Shown here piece after piece: positions 27,501-35,872 of a stretch of 64,000 nucleotides of DNA. Where the stretch lies: assembly GCA_910589305.1 (NCBI GenBank), contig CAJUTV010000002.1, positions 208,242 through 272,241 of the forward strand, written 5' to 3'. The position numbers and the translations under genes are program-made. The stretch is from an uncultured Lachnospira sp. Its GTDB lineage: Bacteria > Bacillota > Clostridia > Lachnospirales > Lachnospiraceae. The notes beneath the pieces are model-generated. The model was given only the letters and a program-made list of their open reading frames with translations. It did no database searches and was not told where the DNA came from. Every line of letters begins with the position of its first letter. Position 1 is the first letter of the stretch.

Positions 27501-27902
27501 TATTCTTATTGGGTACAAGGCAATGTATCAATGGCAAAAAAGTATGCCGATAAATTTATGGAAGAATTGAAGCAAAAATATGCCTTTAATCCAGCACAGA
27601 GCGCAGAAGAACAATATGTAAACAATGTCTATGGACATAAGAACTGTCTGTTTGATATGGCAGTATATTATCTGTGCTATGGCAATGTGAAAAAAGCGCA
27701 GGAATATTGTAATGATATGACAGCCTGTTCGATGTGTGATGGCTGTATGAGAGAAGAATGTGAAGATTATTATGAGCTGTTAGGTTTTCTTTATGAGGCA
27801 GAAGGCAATACAGAAAAGGCGTTGATTTGTTATAAGAGAGCAGTAGAGATTGACACAGATAATTATGTGGCAAGATGGAAAGTAGAAAAAGGAAAGGCAT
27901 AG
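24558..27902 (+). CDS. J-domain-like protein with long TPR array
   Basis: About 1114 residues. The first 60 residues resemble a J domain (IFKILEIEETRNEAAIRDAYRKKL, FMKLREAYEEAL), but the HPD tripeptide reads NPE in VTNPEDDPQGF. The rest is a long helical array of TPR-like repeats (for example CYYELMEEKES, AYYAISKAYFYLKSYDKAYYY and ALICYKRAVEIDTDNYVARWK at the C-terminus). A cysteine cluster CSMCDGCMREEC lies near residue 1060 and could bind a metal. The Hsp70 gene follows 7 bp later, so this is probably its dedicated co-chaperone. The start is uncertain because the RBS is poor. Confidence 0.75.
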   Translation: MNKQTIFKILEIEETRNEAAIRDAYRKKLMVTNPEDDPQGFMKLREAYEEALKWIKQEGQEAEAASEYKKEESKAYEAHSSVPVKEWMDKVHDVYTSIKKRFDIEQWRTLLDDGILQDLEYGEEAKHTLFLYLADYFRLNSATYGLLDTYFHIADNADSYKEFLPEGFVNYILNKIQDKEGKSDFAYEWFEGDEYAPYDEYLEGQEYLEKQIDEENIDEAQDCLDTLKDFGIYHPFTALEEARLYVMLDKKEKAIELADKLLKEYPQKYPDSMRIPYSVGEIYWKCDKKQQAVSIFNMLSEEKNDIFSKKYIALSRWKEGDLLGASKAGVKYLSHVQDDEFESVLSQIQQEAFDRYYKVEVMDEETVLGILKCCYGLSKADEGLALLEKNNQISAYQAYFYKYLFYNIKKDFHSALKAAVSYNVELQKGGEDERKEIPMAYHYEADANYNIAKSMDDARYATRQQKATLVYDNSFLEKAEEAIVRAIQWDPDKVMHKQLYFNILMEMKKYEEAYQCVDALLKSYPNWYAAIVQKQEASFKTNRAQEVVDLYYRAKDIYAKVPQIYERAAETFRRYNQMQDFKNILDAAKEEEVTSPMLEVLELKYLYETHSETNVGTIYDKAKALVKRLKEQEEKPSREVFSDLYGLLGRISHWLTKYKESRSYGKLAIKCLPNADSYYVYGWMLNFAGKYDKAVIELEYAKSICDDEYLKIDIMYKLCDCYYELMEEKESDYYAKKVIDVSSMLIQYDYKTEECYVNRCFAYIALEEYNKVIDDAKAVLKINRTSENAYYAISKAYFYLKSYDKAYYYIQKIASGKQDNEIRPKYNLLRAMICEFKKNYEKAEKYYLAGLKYHGKDYYSEDAFLNKLIRLYKKMEYFDKAKEMMRTKNYNSLFSYEWEVLKLDYNYGLCDKTEVRNKIKRLLSKWEVYIKGALHKKKYCENIFCIANIYAYYLDDAKQANKFYELYGNFAGEEDVNKHLMYSYWVQGNVSMAKKYADKFMEELKQKYAFNPAQSAEEQYVNNVYGHKNCLFDMAVYYLCYGNVKKAQEYCNDMTACSMCDGCMREECEDYYELLGFLYEAEGNTEKALICYKRAVEIDTDNYVARWKVEKGKA

Positions 27903-27909
27903 TTTTTTT

Positions 27910-29598
27910 ATGATAGTAGGAATTGATTTAGGTACCACAAACAGTTTAGTGGCATATTTTGATGAAGAGAAGGCGACAATTATACCCAATCGTTTGGGCG
28001 GGCATCTCACGCCTTCTGTGGTGGCGATTGATGAAAAGGATACCATTTTAGTTGGAGAGACTGCCAAAGAATATGGGTTGTTGCATCCAGACAGAGTTGT
28101 GCAGGTTTTTAAGCGGACGATGGGTACAGACAAGCGTTATAAGATTGGAGACAGAGAATTTGTATCCGAAGAATTATCCGCATTGATATTAAAGTCGTTA
28201 AAAGAGGATGCGCAGGAGTATCTTGGACAGCCTGTGACAGAGGCAGTTATCAGTGTGCCAGCGTATTTTAATGAAAAGAGACGCAAGGCGACCAAACATG
28301 CAGGCGAGTTGGCAGGCTTAAAGGTAGAGCGAATTATCAGCGAGCCGACAGCAGCAGCAGTGGCTTATGGTTTATATGAAAAAGAAAAAAATACAAGATT
28401 TCTTGTATTTGATTTAGGCGGCGGTACATTTGATGTATCTATTTTAGAGCTGTTTCAAAATATTTTGGAAGTGCGAGCCGTTGCAGGCGATAATTATTTA
28501 GGTGGAGAAGATTTTACAGAGGTTTTAATTCGTTATTTTTTAAAGAAAACAGATATCAGCCTTGAAGAGTTGACGCCATTAGAATTAAAGAAGTTATCAT
28601 TTGTTGCTGAAAATGCAAAGAAAGGTTTTTCCGATGCTGAGACAGTCACGATGGAATATACCTTTCGAGGAGAATTAAAAACCGTTGATGTTTCAACGAA
28701 TACATATGAAAAATTATGCAGCGACTTATTTGATAAAATCAGAACACCAGTTCAACGTAGTTTATCGGATGCACATATTAAATTGTCCGATATTGACCAA
28801 GTTGTGTTGGTGGGCGGCGGTACAAAGCTGCCAATTGTGAGAACATTTATCACAAAATTATTTAAGCAGTTTCCAAATGCACATATTAATCCTGATGAGG
28901 CAGTGGCACTTGGAGCAGCGATACAGGCGGCTATGAAAGAGCGAAAAGAAGCAGTAAAAGAAGTGATACTTACCGATGTATGTTCATTTACACTGGGAAC
29001 AGAAGTCAGTGTTGAAAAAGAAAATGGTATGTATGAGAGCGGTCATTTTCTTCCTATTATTGAAAGAAATACCATTATTCCTGTAAGCCATACAGAGCGT
29101 GTATGTACCATATATGACAATCAAACACGTATTTGTATCAATGTATTGCAGGGAGAAAGCCGGTTTGCCCGCAATAATCTTTTACTTGGCGAGTTGGAAA
29201 TTGAATTGCCTAAAAATAAGGCGGGTATGGAAGCCGTTGATGTTACTTATACATATGATGTAAATTCGCTTTTGGAAGTAGAGGCAAAAGTCGTTTCAAC
29301 AGGAGAAAAGAAAAAGACAATTATCAAGGGAAAAGAAAATGAATTGACTTATGAGGAGATGGAAGAGCGAATGAAGGAACTTTCATACTTAAAAGTCAGC
29401 CCTCGTGAGCAGGAAGAAAATAAATGGCTGCTGCTTCGAGGAGACCGCATGTATGAAGAAAGCACTGGCGAAGAACGCATTATGATAGGTATGTGGCTGC
29501 GAGATTTTGAAAAAAAATTAGATACAGGCGATAGAAATACAATTATAGATGCAAGAAAAGAGTTAAAAAGTAAATTAGAAGAACTGGAAAATTGGTAA
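27910..29598 (+). CDS. hscC: HscC-like Hsp70 chaperone
   Basis: 562 residues, shorter than DnaK (about 610-640). The ATPase domain is complete: GIDLGTTNSLVAYF, EPTAAAVAYG, FDLGGGTFDVSI, VVLVGGGTKLPIV. The substrate-binding part is short, with a reduced lid, as in HscC. Encoded directly after the J-domain/TPR protein; E. coli HscC likewise works with atypical J proteins. No grpE in the window. Client proteins unknown. Confidence 0.85.
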   Translation: MIVGIDLGTTNSLVAYFDEEKATIIPNRLGGHLTPSVVAIDEKDTILVGETAKEYGLLHPDRVVQVFKRTMGTDKRYKIGDREFVSEELSALILKSLKEDAQEYLGQPVTEAVISVPAYFNEKRRKATKHAGELAGLKVERIISEPTAAAVAYGLYEKEKNTRFLVFDLGGGTFDVSILELFQNILEVRAVAGDNYLGGEDFTEVLIRYFLKKTDISLEELTPLELKKLSFVAENAKKGFSDAETVTMEYTFRGELKTVDVSTNTYEKLCSDLFDKIRTPVQRSLSDAHIKLSDIDQVVLVGGGTKLPIVRTFITKLFKQFPNAHINPDEAVALGAAIQAAMKERKEAVKEVILTDVCSFTLGTEVSVEKENGMYESGHFLPIIERNTIIPVSHTERVCTIYDNQTRICINVLQGESRFARNNLLLGELEIELPKNKAGMEAVDVTYTYDVNSLLEVEAKVVSTGEKKKTIIKGKENELTYEEMEERMKELSYLKVSPREQEENKWLLLRGDRMYEESTGEERIMIGMWLRDFEKKLDTGDRNTIIDARKELKSKLEELENW

Positions 29599-29612
29599 AA
29601 ACAAAAGTTAAA

Positions 29613-29631
29613 CAATTAAAATGTTTAATTG
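29613..29631. promoter_or_regulatory. Palindrome upstream of araD-like gene
   Basis: CAATTAAA-ATG-TTTAATTG, a perfect 8-bp inverted repeat with a 3-bp centre, about 86 bp before the epimerase start. Could be an operator; no T run follows, so a terminator is less likely. Confidence 0.4.
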
Positions 29632-29716
29632 CAGAATTTGTGTCAGAGTGCTGTTTGTCACAAACCTGTAAGAACGGTTATTTTTTGTATAAAAACAGCA
29701 CAGAAGTGAGGAAAAA

Positions 29717-30406
29717 ATGCTTGAACAGTTAAAAGAAGATGTCTATAAAGCCAATATGGAGCTTGTTAAAAAGAATTTGGTAATATATACATGGGGTAAT
29801 GTAAGTGCTATTGATAAACAGACAAATTTGGTTGTTATTAAACCAAGCGGTGTGGATTATGAGCAGATGACACCAGATGATATGGTAGTTGTAGACCTTT
29901 CTGGAAATCGAGTAGAAGGAACATATAAGCCATCATCAGATACACCAACACATTTAGAACTCTATAAAAAATATAATAATATAGGTAGTATTGTACATAC
30001 ACATTCTGTTTGGAGCGTAGCTTTTGCACAGGCAGGTATTGATATACCAGCTTATGGAACAACACATGCCGATTATTTTTATGGGGATATACCATGTACA
30101 CGTGATTTGACAAAAGAGGAAATTGAACAGGATTATGAAGTCAATACAGGCAAGGTAATTATTGAATGTATAAAGGACAAAAATCCTATGGAGATACCAG
30201 CAATCCTTGTCAAAAATCATGGACCGTTTTCTTGGGGAACAAGTCCAGCAAATGCTGTATATAATGCGGTTGTGATGGAGACGGTTGCCGAGATGGCATA
30301 TAAAACACAAATGTTAAATCCAAGTGCAAAAAGAGCGCCACAATTTTTATTAGACAAGCATTATTATAGAAAACATGGTGAAAATGCGTATTATGGGCAG
30401 GATTAA
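29717..30406 (+). CDS. araD: L-ribulose-5-phosphate 4-epimerase (class II aldolase fold)
   Basis: 229 residues. Zn-dependent epimerase linking L-ribulose-5-P to D-xylulose-5-P. Family marks are TWGNVSA, KPSGVDYEQM, STHL-type segment SDTPTHLELYKK, metal histidines in IVHTHSVWSVAFAQ and VKNHGPFSWG, and HADYFYGDIPCTR. Fuculose-phosphate aldolases share the fold; the length and GTTHADYF segment favour AraD. The leader contains AGCACAGAAGTGAGG, a recurrent RBS context (family E). Confidence 0.85.
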   Translation: MLEQLKEDVYKANMELVKKNLVIYTWGNVSAIDKQTNLVVIKPSGVDYEQMTPDDMVVVDLSGNRVEGTYKPSSDTPTHLELYKKYNNIGSIVHTHSVWSVAFAQAGIDIPAYGTTHADYFYGDIPCTRDLTKEEIEQDYEVNTGKVIIECIKDKNPMEIPAILVKNHGPFSWGTSPANAVYNAVVMETVAEMAYKTQMLNPSAKRAPQFLLDKHYYRKHGENAYYGQD

Positions 30407-30467
30407 ATGAAATATAGCAATATGAAAAATAAATTTTTTATATGCTAGATAATATTTAGCTCGTGAT

Positions 30468-30544
30468 TTGTGCCTGCGCATACAATAGCAAATGGTTTAG
30501 TCAAAGCGGATATTCGCAGGTTATGGAAAGGTATGGTTATTTTT
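30468..30544 (+). repeat. Family B leader cassette, copy B2
   Basis: GCATACAATAGCAAATGG, TTTAGTCAAAGCGGATATTC, then GCAGGTTATGGAAAGGTATGG and TTATTTTT. Homologous to B1, with the AAAGG again 13 nt from the ATG. GCGGATATTCGC can fold on itself and recurs, reversed, near 42236-42248. Confidence 0.6.
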
Positions 30545-32140
30545 ATGGGGAATAAAGAAGCAATACAAAATGGAAAAACATCGCTTGGCATTGAGTTTGG
30601 CTCAACGAGAATTAAAGCAGTTTTAAATAATGAAGAGAATATTCCAATTGCTGTTGGAAGTTATGAGTGGGAAAATCAATTAGAAAATGGAATATGGACA
30701 TATCATTTAGAGGAAATTGAAAATGGGTTGAGAGCATGTTATCAAAGCCTGTGCGAAGATGTAAAAAATCAGTATGATGAAGAATTGACAGTGATAGGCA
30801 GTATTGGCATCAGTGCTATGATGCATGGGTATATGGTATTTGACAAAGATAAAACACTGTTAGTACCTTTTCGCACATGGCGCAATGCTATTACAGAGGA
30901 AGCCGCCCAAAAGCTGACAGAACAGCTCCATTTTAATATTCCACAAAGATGGAGCATTGCACATCTGTATCAGGCAATTTTAAATCGGGAAGAACATGTA
31001 AAAGATATTGCCTTTATCACAACACTTGCAGGCTACATTCATTGGAGACTAACTGGAAAAAAGGTGCTTGGAATAGGGGATGCTTCAGGTATGTTTCCAA
31101 TTGATAATAAGACGAAACAATATGATGAAGCTATGCTTCAAAAAGTGGCGGATTTAATAAAAGAATATGGGTATTCTTGGCAGATAAAAGATATCTTTCC
31201 GCAAGTGCTTGTTGCCGGTGAACAGGCAGGCACATTGACGCAGGAGGGCGCAGCATTTTTGGATGCTTCAAAAAAATTGCAGAGTGGAATACCGTTTTGT
31301 CCGCCAGAAGGCGATGCACAGACAGGTATGGTTGCGACAAACAGTGTTGCTGTCCGTACAGGAAATGTGTCGGCAGGCACTTCTGTTTTTGCAATGGTGG
31401 TTTTAGAGAACGCATTGGACGAAGTTTATCCTGAGATTGATATGGTGGTGACTCCGACAGGAAATCATGTAGCAATGGTACATTGTAACAACTGTACATC
31501 GGATTTAAATAGCTGGGTTTCTCTGTTTGGTGAATGTTTAGAATTGTGCAATGCAAAAGTCGATAAAAATACATTGTTTGAAGTCTTGTTTAAGAGTGCG
31601 CTGAGTGCCGAAGCAGATTGCGGCGGATTGATGTCTTACAATTATCTGTCAGGGGAAAATATAATGAATGTCAATGAGGGCAGACCACTTTTGTTCCGCT
31701 CGCCAAAAGCCGATTTGAAGCTTTCTAATTTTATGAGGACATTGTTGTATTCTTCGTTAAGTACATTAAAAATAGGCACGGATATTCTCTTTAAAAAGGA
31801 AGGTGCAAAAGTAGATAAAATATGTGCGCATGGAGGGCTTTTTAAAACGCAAGGTGTTGGACAGCGATTTCTTGCGGCAGCATTAAATGTGCCAATCACT
31901 GTACTAGATAACGCTGGTGAAGGCGGCGCATGGGGAATGGCGGTATTGGCATCCTATATGCAAAATAAAAAAGAGAACGAATGTTTAGAGGCTTATATGG
32001 ATGACAATGTATTTCAGAAAGATAATGGCAAAACAATGGCACCAGATAAAAACGATGTAGAAGGGTTTGATAAATTTGTAGAACAATATAAAAAATGTTT
32101 TGCTGTTGAAACGATGGCAATTCAGTTGATGTCAGAATAA
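30545..32140 (+). CDS. FGGY-family sugar kinase, probable L-ribulokinase
   Basis: 531 residues. FGGY/actin-like kinase with N-terminal GIEFGSTRIKAVL, the substrate region ISAMMHGYMVFD and FRTWRN, the ATP-binding GNVSAGTSVFAM, and the C-terminal GGLFKTQGVGQRFLA. It differs from classical AraB. Together with the adjacent araD, it fits the non-orthologous ribulokinase type proposed for Bacteroides and Clostridia arabinose clusters. Xylulokinase activity remains possible. The start ATG 30545 is chosen because the two other family B leaders place the start at this distance; ATG 30533 is in frame but adjoins the RBS. Confidence 0.75.
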   Translation: MGNKEAIQNGKTSLGIEFGSTRIKAVLNNEENIPIAVGSYEWENQLENGIWTYHLEEIENGLRACYQSLCEDVKNQYDEELTVIGSIGISAMMHGYMVFDKDKTLLVPFRTWRNAITEEAAQKLTEQLHFNIPQRWSIAHLYQAILNREEHVKDIAFITTLAGYIHWRLTGKKVLGIGDASGMFPIDNKTKQYDEAMLQKVADLIKEYGYSWQIKDIFPQVLVAGEQAGTLTQEGAAFLDASKKLQSGIPFCPPEGDAQTGMVATNSVAVRTGNVSAGTSVFAMVVLENALDEVYPEIDMVVTPTGNHVAMVHCNNCTSDLNSWVSLFGECLELCNAKVDKNTLFEVLFKSALSAEADCGGLMSYNYLSGENIMNVNEGRPLLFRSPKADLKLSNFMRTLLYSSLSTLKIGTDILFKKEGAKVDKICAHGGLFKTQGVGQRFLAAALNVPITVLDNAGEGGAWGMAVLASYMQNKKENECLEAYMDDNVFQKDNGKTMAPDKNDVEGFDKFVEQYKKCFAVETMAIQLMSE

Positions 32141-32199
32141 TCCATATATGTAGTTATTTGCTGGCTTTTAGTACTATGGTACTTATCTATTGTTACTCA

Positions 32200-32227
32200 T
32201 TGAAAAAAAGCAAAATTATGGTAAAAT
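32200..32227 (+). promoter_or_regulatory. Promoter of the ThyX-like gene
   Basis: TTGAAA, 16 nt, TAAAAT. The -10 belongs to a family C element, so the transcript would begin at its first hairpin. Confidence 0.6.
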
Positions 32228-32275
32228 AATCTCGGCAAAAGCCGAGCTATAAAAGTTTGCTTTGCAAACGTTTAA
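32216..32275 (+). repeat. Family C element, copy C3
   Basis: TTATGGTAAAATAAT, hairpin CTCGGC-AAAA-GCCGAG, then hairpin GTTTGC-TTT-GCAAAC and TTTAACA. The first stem differs completely from C1 (CACAGC/GCTGTG) yet still pairs, which argues that the structure is maintained. Confidence 0.65.
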
Positions 32276-32308
32276 CATCTTGTTATATAAAAATAAGGAA
32301 ATAAAATC

Positions 32309-32923
32309 ATGATTAAACTTGAACGATTTAGTGTGATGAATTTTGAAAATGCGATGCGAGGTGCACGTAATCCTCTTAATAGCTGGGATAGAATGGACAG
32401 CTATACAGAAGATGGCAAATTTATAATGGGTCCTAATGATTTAGACCTTGCAAAACGTTTATGTAAAGCTGGAACAGACCATCGAAAATTTATCCGAATG
32501 ATATTTGTTACAGTAGATATAACAGCACCACTTTATTGGTGGAAGGAATATGATACCTATAAAGTAGGGACTGTAGCTAATTCGACAAGCACTATGCACA
32601 AGATTCACAGTAAACCTTTTGCCATGGATGATTTTAGCACAGACCATATGAATGATAAAACAATAAAGATAATGAACCATATAATTGATTTTCTTGAAGA
32701 GTTACGGTTGGATTTTGTCAATACAAAAGATAACAAGTCTTGGTATAGTATGATTCAGCTTCTTCCAGAAAGTTATAACCAAATGAGAACCTGTACATTC
32801 TCATATGAGAATGTAGCAAATATGTACTATTCCAGAAAGAATCATAAACTTAGTGAATGGCATACATTTTGTGATTGGATTGAAAGCCTGCCATATTTTA
32901 AAGAGCTTTTTCTCGAAAATTAG
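32309..32923 (+). CDS. Uncharacterised protein, possibly divergent ThyX-like
   Basis: 204 residues, not assigned with certainty. The order of HRKFIRMIFVTVDITAPLYW, YKVGTVANSTSTMHK and, near the C-terminus, IQLLPESYNQMRT followed by NMYYSRKNHKLSEWH resembles the flavin-dependent thymidylate synthase fold. The ThyX signature RHRxxS is not present; the aligned positions read YKVGTV and NSTSTMH. It may have lost thymidylate synthesis or do something else. Expressed from its own family C promoter. Confidence 0.45.
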   Translation: MIKLERFSVMNFENAMRGARNPLNSWDRMDSYTEDGKFIMGPNDLDLAKRLCKAGTDHRKFIRMIFVTVDITAPLYWWKEYDTYKVGTVANSTSTMHKIHSKPFAMDDFSTDHMNDKTIKIMNHIIDFLEELRLDFVNTKDNKSWYSMIQLLPESYNQMRTCTFSYENVANMYYSRKNHKLSEWHTFCDWIESLPYFKELFLEN

Positions 32924-33000
32924 CATACTCCTTCATTAAAAGGTTATTATTTTGTTAGTTGGTGTGTAATGGATATTAAGATATTTTGAGTGAGGCGGTT

Positions 33001-34905
33001 ATGAATATAGGAACACAATGTTGTGGGTTGGCTATTTTGTTCTTTGTTTTGTTTTTTTATATAAGACAAAGAAAGTTAGGATTAAAAAATGAAAAGACAT
33101 ATTTAATTCTTTTATTTATTACAATGGCTAGTGTTATATTTGATATACTTTCTGTTATTGTGATATATAATAAGGACAATCTGCCTATTGTATTGGTAAA
33201 TATAGTCGCGAAAGCTTATCTTATTACTCTTATTTTGCTTGGTGTAAATAGTTTGTTTTATATTATTGGTGATTTAAGAGTGACCGTTGATGATTTTTAT
33301 AAGACGATGTGTCTGTATTTTATATGGACAGGTATCTTTATATTTGCGATTGCTGTTTTACCTATTGATTACGTTATCGATAAAGATAGAAATATCGTGT
33401 TTTGTGCAGGACCTTCGCTTATTGCAACGTATCTGTGTGTTGCTTCCTATCTTATACAGGCATTACACATTAATTTTAAAGCAAAAAATTATATCAACCA
33501 AGAGACACGCAAATCCATCTATTATTGGATGGGAATGTGGATTGCTTCGGCTGTTGTTCAAGTTTTATCCGAACGATTTTTAATTGTAGGATTTGCATGT
33601 TCTATGGGGCTTTTGTTTATTTATATTAAATTTGAAAATCCTGATTTGAATATGGATAAAATTACAGGTCTATTTAATCAGAGGGCATTTATAACCTATG
33701 TAAATCAGATGATTCAGACGAAACAAGAATATTATATTGTAGCGATTGCTTTTGATTTTCGCAATGACAGCAGTGTGGAACAATCGGTTTTTGACAGTGC
33801 CATTATGGAGGCTGTTAATTATATCAATGCCAAAAAAAATATAACCGTATTTATTAATGGACAAGATGAGATATTAGTAGTCTATAAGAATTTAAAACTG
33901 CTGCGGGAGTATGGTCTTGAATTGGAGGAACGCTTTGAGAAAGGCTGGGGTACAAATAATGCTGTTATTTTATCTCCATATATTATATGTATTAAAGAAA
34001 CGCGTTTGTTAAAAAGACCAGAAGATATTTTGACCTGTATTCGATATTTAAGAGTAAACAATATTGACAAGACCGATTCTCATTTTGTATATGCCGATGA
34101 AAAAATGATTTATGACATGTATGAACAGCATAGAAAGGTAAAATTGATTGTTGATTCTATGGACCATGATAGGATTGAAGTTTTTTATCAGCCTATTTTT
34201 TCAACATATGAACAGTTTTTTATCAGTGCAGAGGCGTTAGTAAGGATTCGTGACGAGAAGGGAAAAATTGTTCCGCCGTCAGAATTTGTAGAGGTAGCTG
34301 AAAAAAATGGGTTAATTATTCAGCTTGGTGAGATTGTTTTTAGAAAAGTATGCCAATTTTTAAAGAACCATTCTCCAGATGAACTAGGCATTCGATATAT
34401 TGAAGTGAATTTATCGATGATACAGTGTGAGTATGTAAAACTTGCAGACGATTATATTGCTATTATGCAGCAGTATGATATTGACCCTAAGTGGATTAAT
34501 TTTGAGATAACCGAGTCGGCATCAACGGTTTCTAAATCCAATATGTTAAAAAATATAGAACGATTGAGAGCATATGGAGTTCATTTTTCGTTGGACGATT
34601 TTGGTACAGGACATTCTAATTTAAACTATATTGTCGATATGCCTGTCAATATAGTAAAGTTTGATAAAGAAATGATTAATTCTTATTTTGAGAATGGAAA
34701 AGCAAAATATGTCATGGAAGCCGCCATGCACATGATTCAAGGTATGAATTTAAAGATTGTTTCAGAAGGCATTGAAGATGAATCGCAGTATAACGAAATG
34801 TACGCACTTGGTATTAATTATATTCAAGGATATTATTTTTCTAAACCATTACCACAAGATGAGTTTATTCAATATCTTAAAAATGTAAACGCAAAGGGTG
34901 TATAA
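33001..34905 (+). CDS. c-di-GMP phosphodiesterase with degenerate GGDEF domain and membrane sensor
   Basis: 634 residues. Seven or eight N-terminal hydrophobic segments (about 1-215) form a membrane sensor. The GGDEF-like domain (ITGLFNQRAF onward) has GQDEI in place of GGDEF, so it is probably not a cyclase. The EAL domain is complete: AEALVR, VNLS, FEITES, DDFGTGHSN, lysine in IVKFDKEM, SEGIE and QGYYFSKP, so hydrolysis of c-di-GMP is expected. ATG 33001 follows GAGG at 32992; TTG 32986 is upstream of the RBS. Confidence 0.88.
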   Translation: MNIGTQCCGLAILFFVLFFYIRQRKLGLKNEKTYLILLFITMASVIFDILSVIVIYNKDNLPIVLVNIVAKAYLITLILLGVNSLFYIIGDLRVTVDDFYKTMCLYFIWTGIFIFAIAVLPIDYVIDKDRNIVFCAGPSLIATYLCVASYLIQALHINFKAKNYINQETRKSIYYWMGMWIASAVVQVLSERFLIVGFACSMGLLFIYIKFENPDLNMDKITGLFNQRAFITYVNQMIQTKQEYYIVAIAFDFRNDSSVEQSVFDSAIMEAVNYINAKKNITVFINGQDEILVVYKNLKLLREYGLELEERFEKGWGTNNAVILSPYIICIKETRLLKRPEDILTCIRYLRVNNIDKTDSHFVYADEKMIYDMYEQHRKVKLIVDSMDHDRIEVFYQPIFSTYEQFFISAEALVRIRDEKGKIVPPSEFVEVAEKNGLIIQLGEIVFRKVCQFLKNHSPDELGIRYIEVNLSMIQCEYVKLADDYIAIMQQYDIDPKWINFEITESASTVSKSNMLKNIERLRAYGVHFSLDDFGTGHSNLNYIVDMPVNIVKFDKEMINSYFENGKAKYVMEAAMHMIQGMNLKIVSEGIEDESQYNEMYALGINYIQGYYFSKPLPQDEFIQYLKNVNAKGV

Positions 34906-34910
34906 ACAGT

Positions 34911-35825
34911 ATGTCAAATGAACCTGAAATTTTGAATGTGATTAGGGATAAACGCAAATCAATGAGTAAGGGACAAAAGAAAATTGCTGATTATCTATTA
35001 AAACATTATGATAAGGCAGCATTTTTAACCGCGATGGAACTTGGGAAGAAGGTTAATGTAAGTGAGTCAACAGTTGTTCGTTTTGCCGCTTGTATTGGAT
35101 TGTCTGGATATCCCAAATTGCAGAAAAAACTTCAGGGAATGATTCGAGACAAAATTCATTCAATGGATAGGATTGAGATTGCCAATTCAAATATACCGCA
35201 GGAAAAAATACTTGATACAGTTTGTAAGGCTGATGCAGATAAAATTATAGATACATTGAAATTGATTGACCGAAAAGCATTTTGTGTTGCGGTCAATCTT
35301 CTTTTGAGGGGAAAAAATATATACATAATAGGATTGAGAAATTGCAGTCCATTAGCTTCTTTTTTGGCATATTATTTAAAGCTTGTGCGACCGGGCATTA
35401 TTCTTATTAAAAGCAGTAATACCAATGAGCTGTTGGAAGAGCTGCTTCATATATCAAGTCAAGATGTACTGTTAAGTATCAGTTTTCCTAAGTATTCTTT
35501 TCGGACATTAAAAGCAATGGAGTATGCAAATGACCGCAATGCAACGATTATTTCTGTCACAGACAGTAAGTATTCTCCTATGAATATGTATTCGTCCTGT
35601 AATTTATTTGCAAGAAGTGATATGGCATCGGTGGTTGATTCATTGGTAGCACCTCTTAGTGTGATTAATGCGTTGATAGTGGCAGTTTGCCTTAAAAGAC
35701 AACAATCGTTAATCAGCAATTTGGAATTGTTAGGCGGAGTTCTTGGCAATTATCAAATTGGTGAGAATGATGAGATTGATATGTTAGATGAGAATGTGCT
35801 TGAAGAGTTAAGAAAAATGTCTTAA
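34911..35825 (+). CDS. RpiR-family transcriptional regulator (HTH plus SIS domain)
   Basis: 304 residues. N-terminal HTH_6 domain (KSMSKGQKKIADYLL, NVSESTVVRFAACIGLSGYPKLQKKL) and a SIS sugar-phosphate-binding domain (from about residue 110, IYIIGLRNCSPLASFLAYYL). Likely controls sugar-phosphate or amino-sugar genes in response to a phosphorylated sugar. It starts 5 bp after the phosphodiesterase gene, an unusual pairing of c-di-GMP and sugar control. Target operon not evident. Confidence 0.88.
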   Translation: MSNEPEILNVIRDKRKSMSKGQKKIADYLLKHYDKAAFLTAMELGKKVNVSESTVVRFAACIGLSGYPKLQKKLQGMIRDKIHSMDRIEIANSNIPQEKILDTVCKADADKIIDTLKLIDRKAFCVAVNLLLRGKNIYIIGLRNCSPLASFLAYYLKLVRPGIILIKSSNTNELLEELLHISSQDVLLSISFPKYSFRTLKAMEYANDRNATIISVTDSKYSPMNMYSSCNLFARSDMASVVDSLVAPLSVINALIVAVCLKRQQSLISNLELLGGVLGNYQIGENDEIDMLDENVLEELRKMS

Positions 35826-35872
35826 ATAAGACTTTTAAATAGAGCTGCTTGTTGCAGTATGGAGATGAGACG

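Noticed and set aside
31131..31574. 147-codon minus-strand ORF inside the FGGY kinase gene
   Set aside because: Antisense shadow of a well-supported gene; histidine/proline/leucine-rich composition typical of such shadows.
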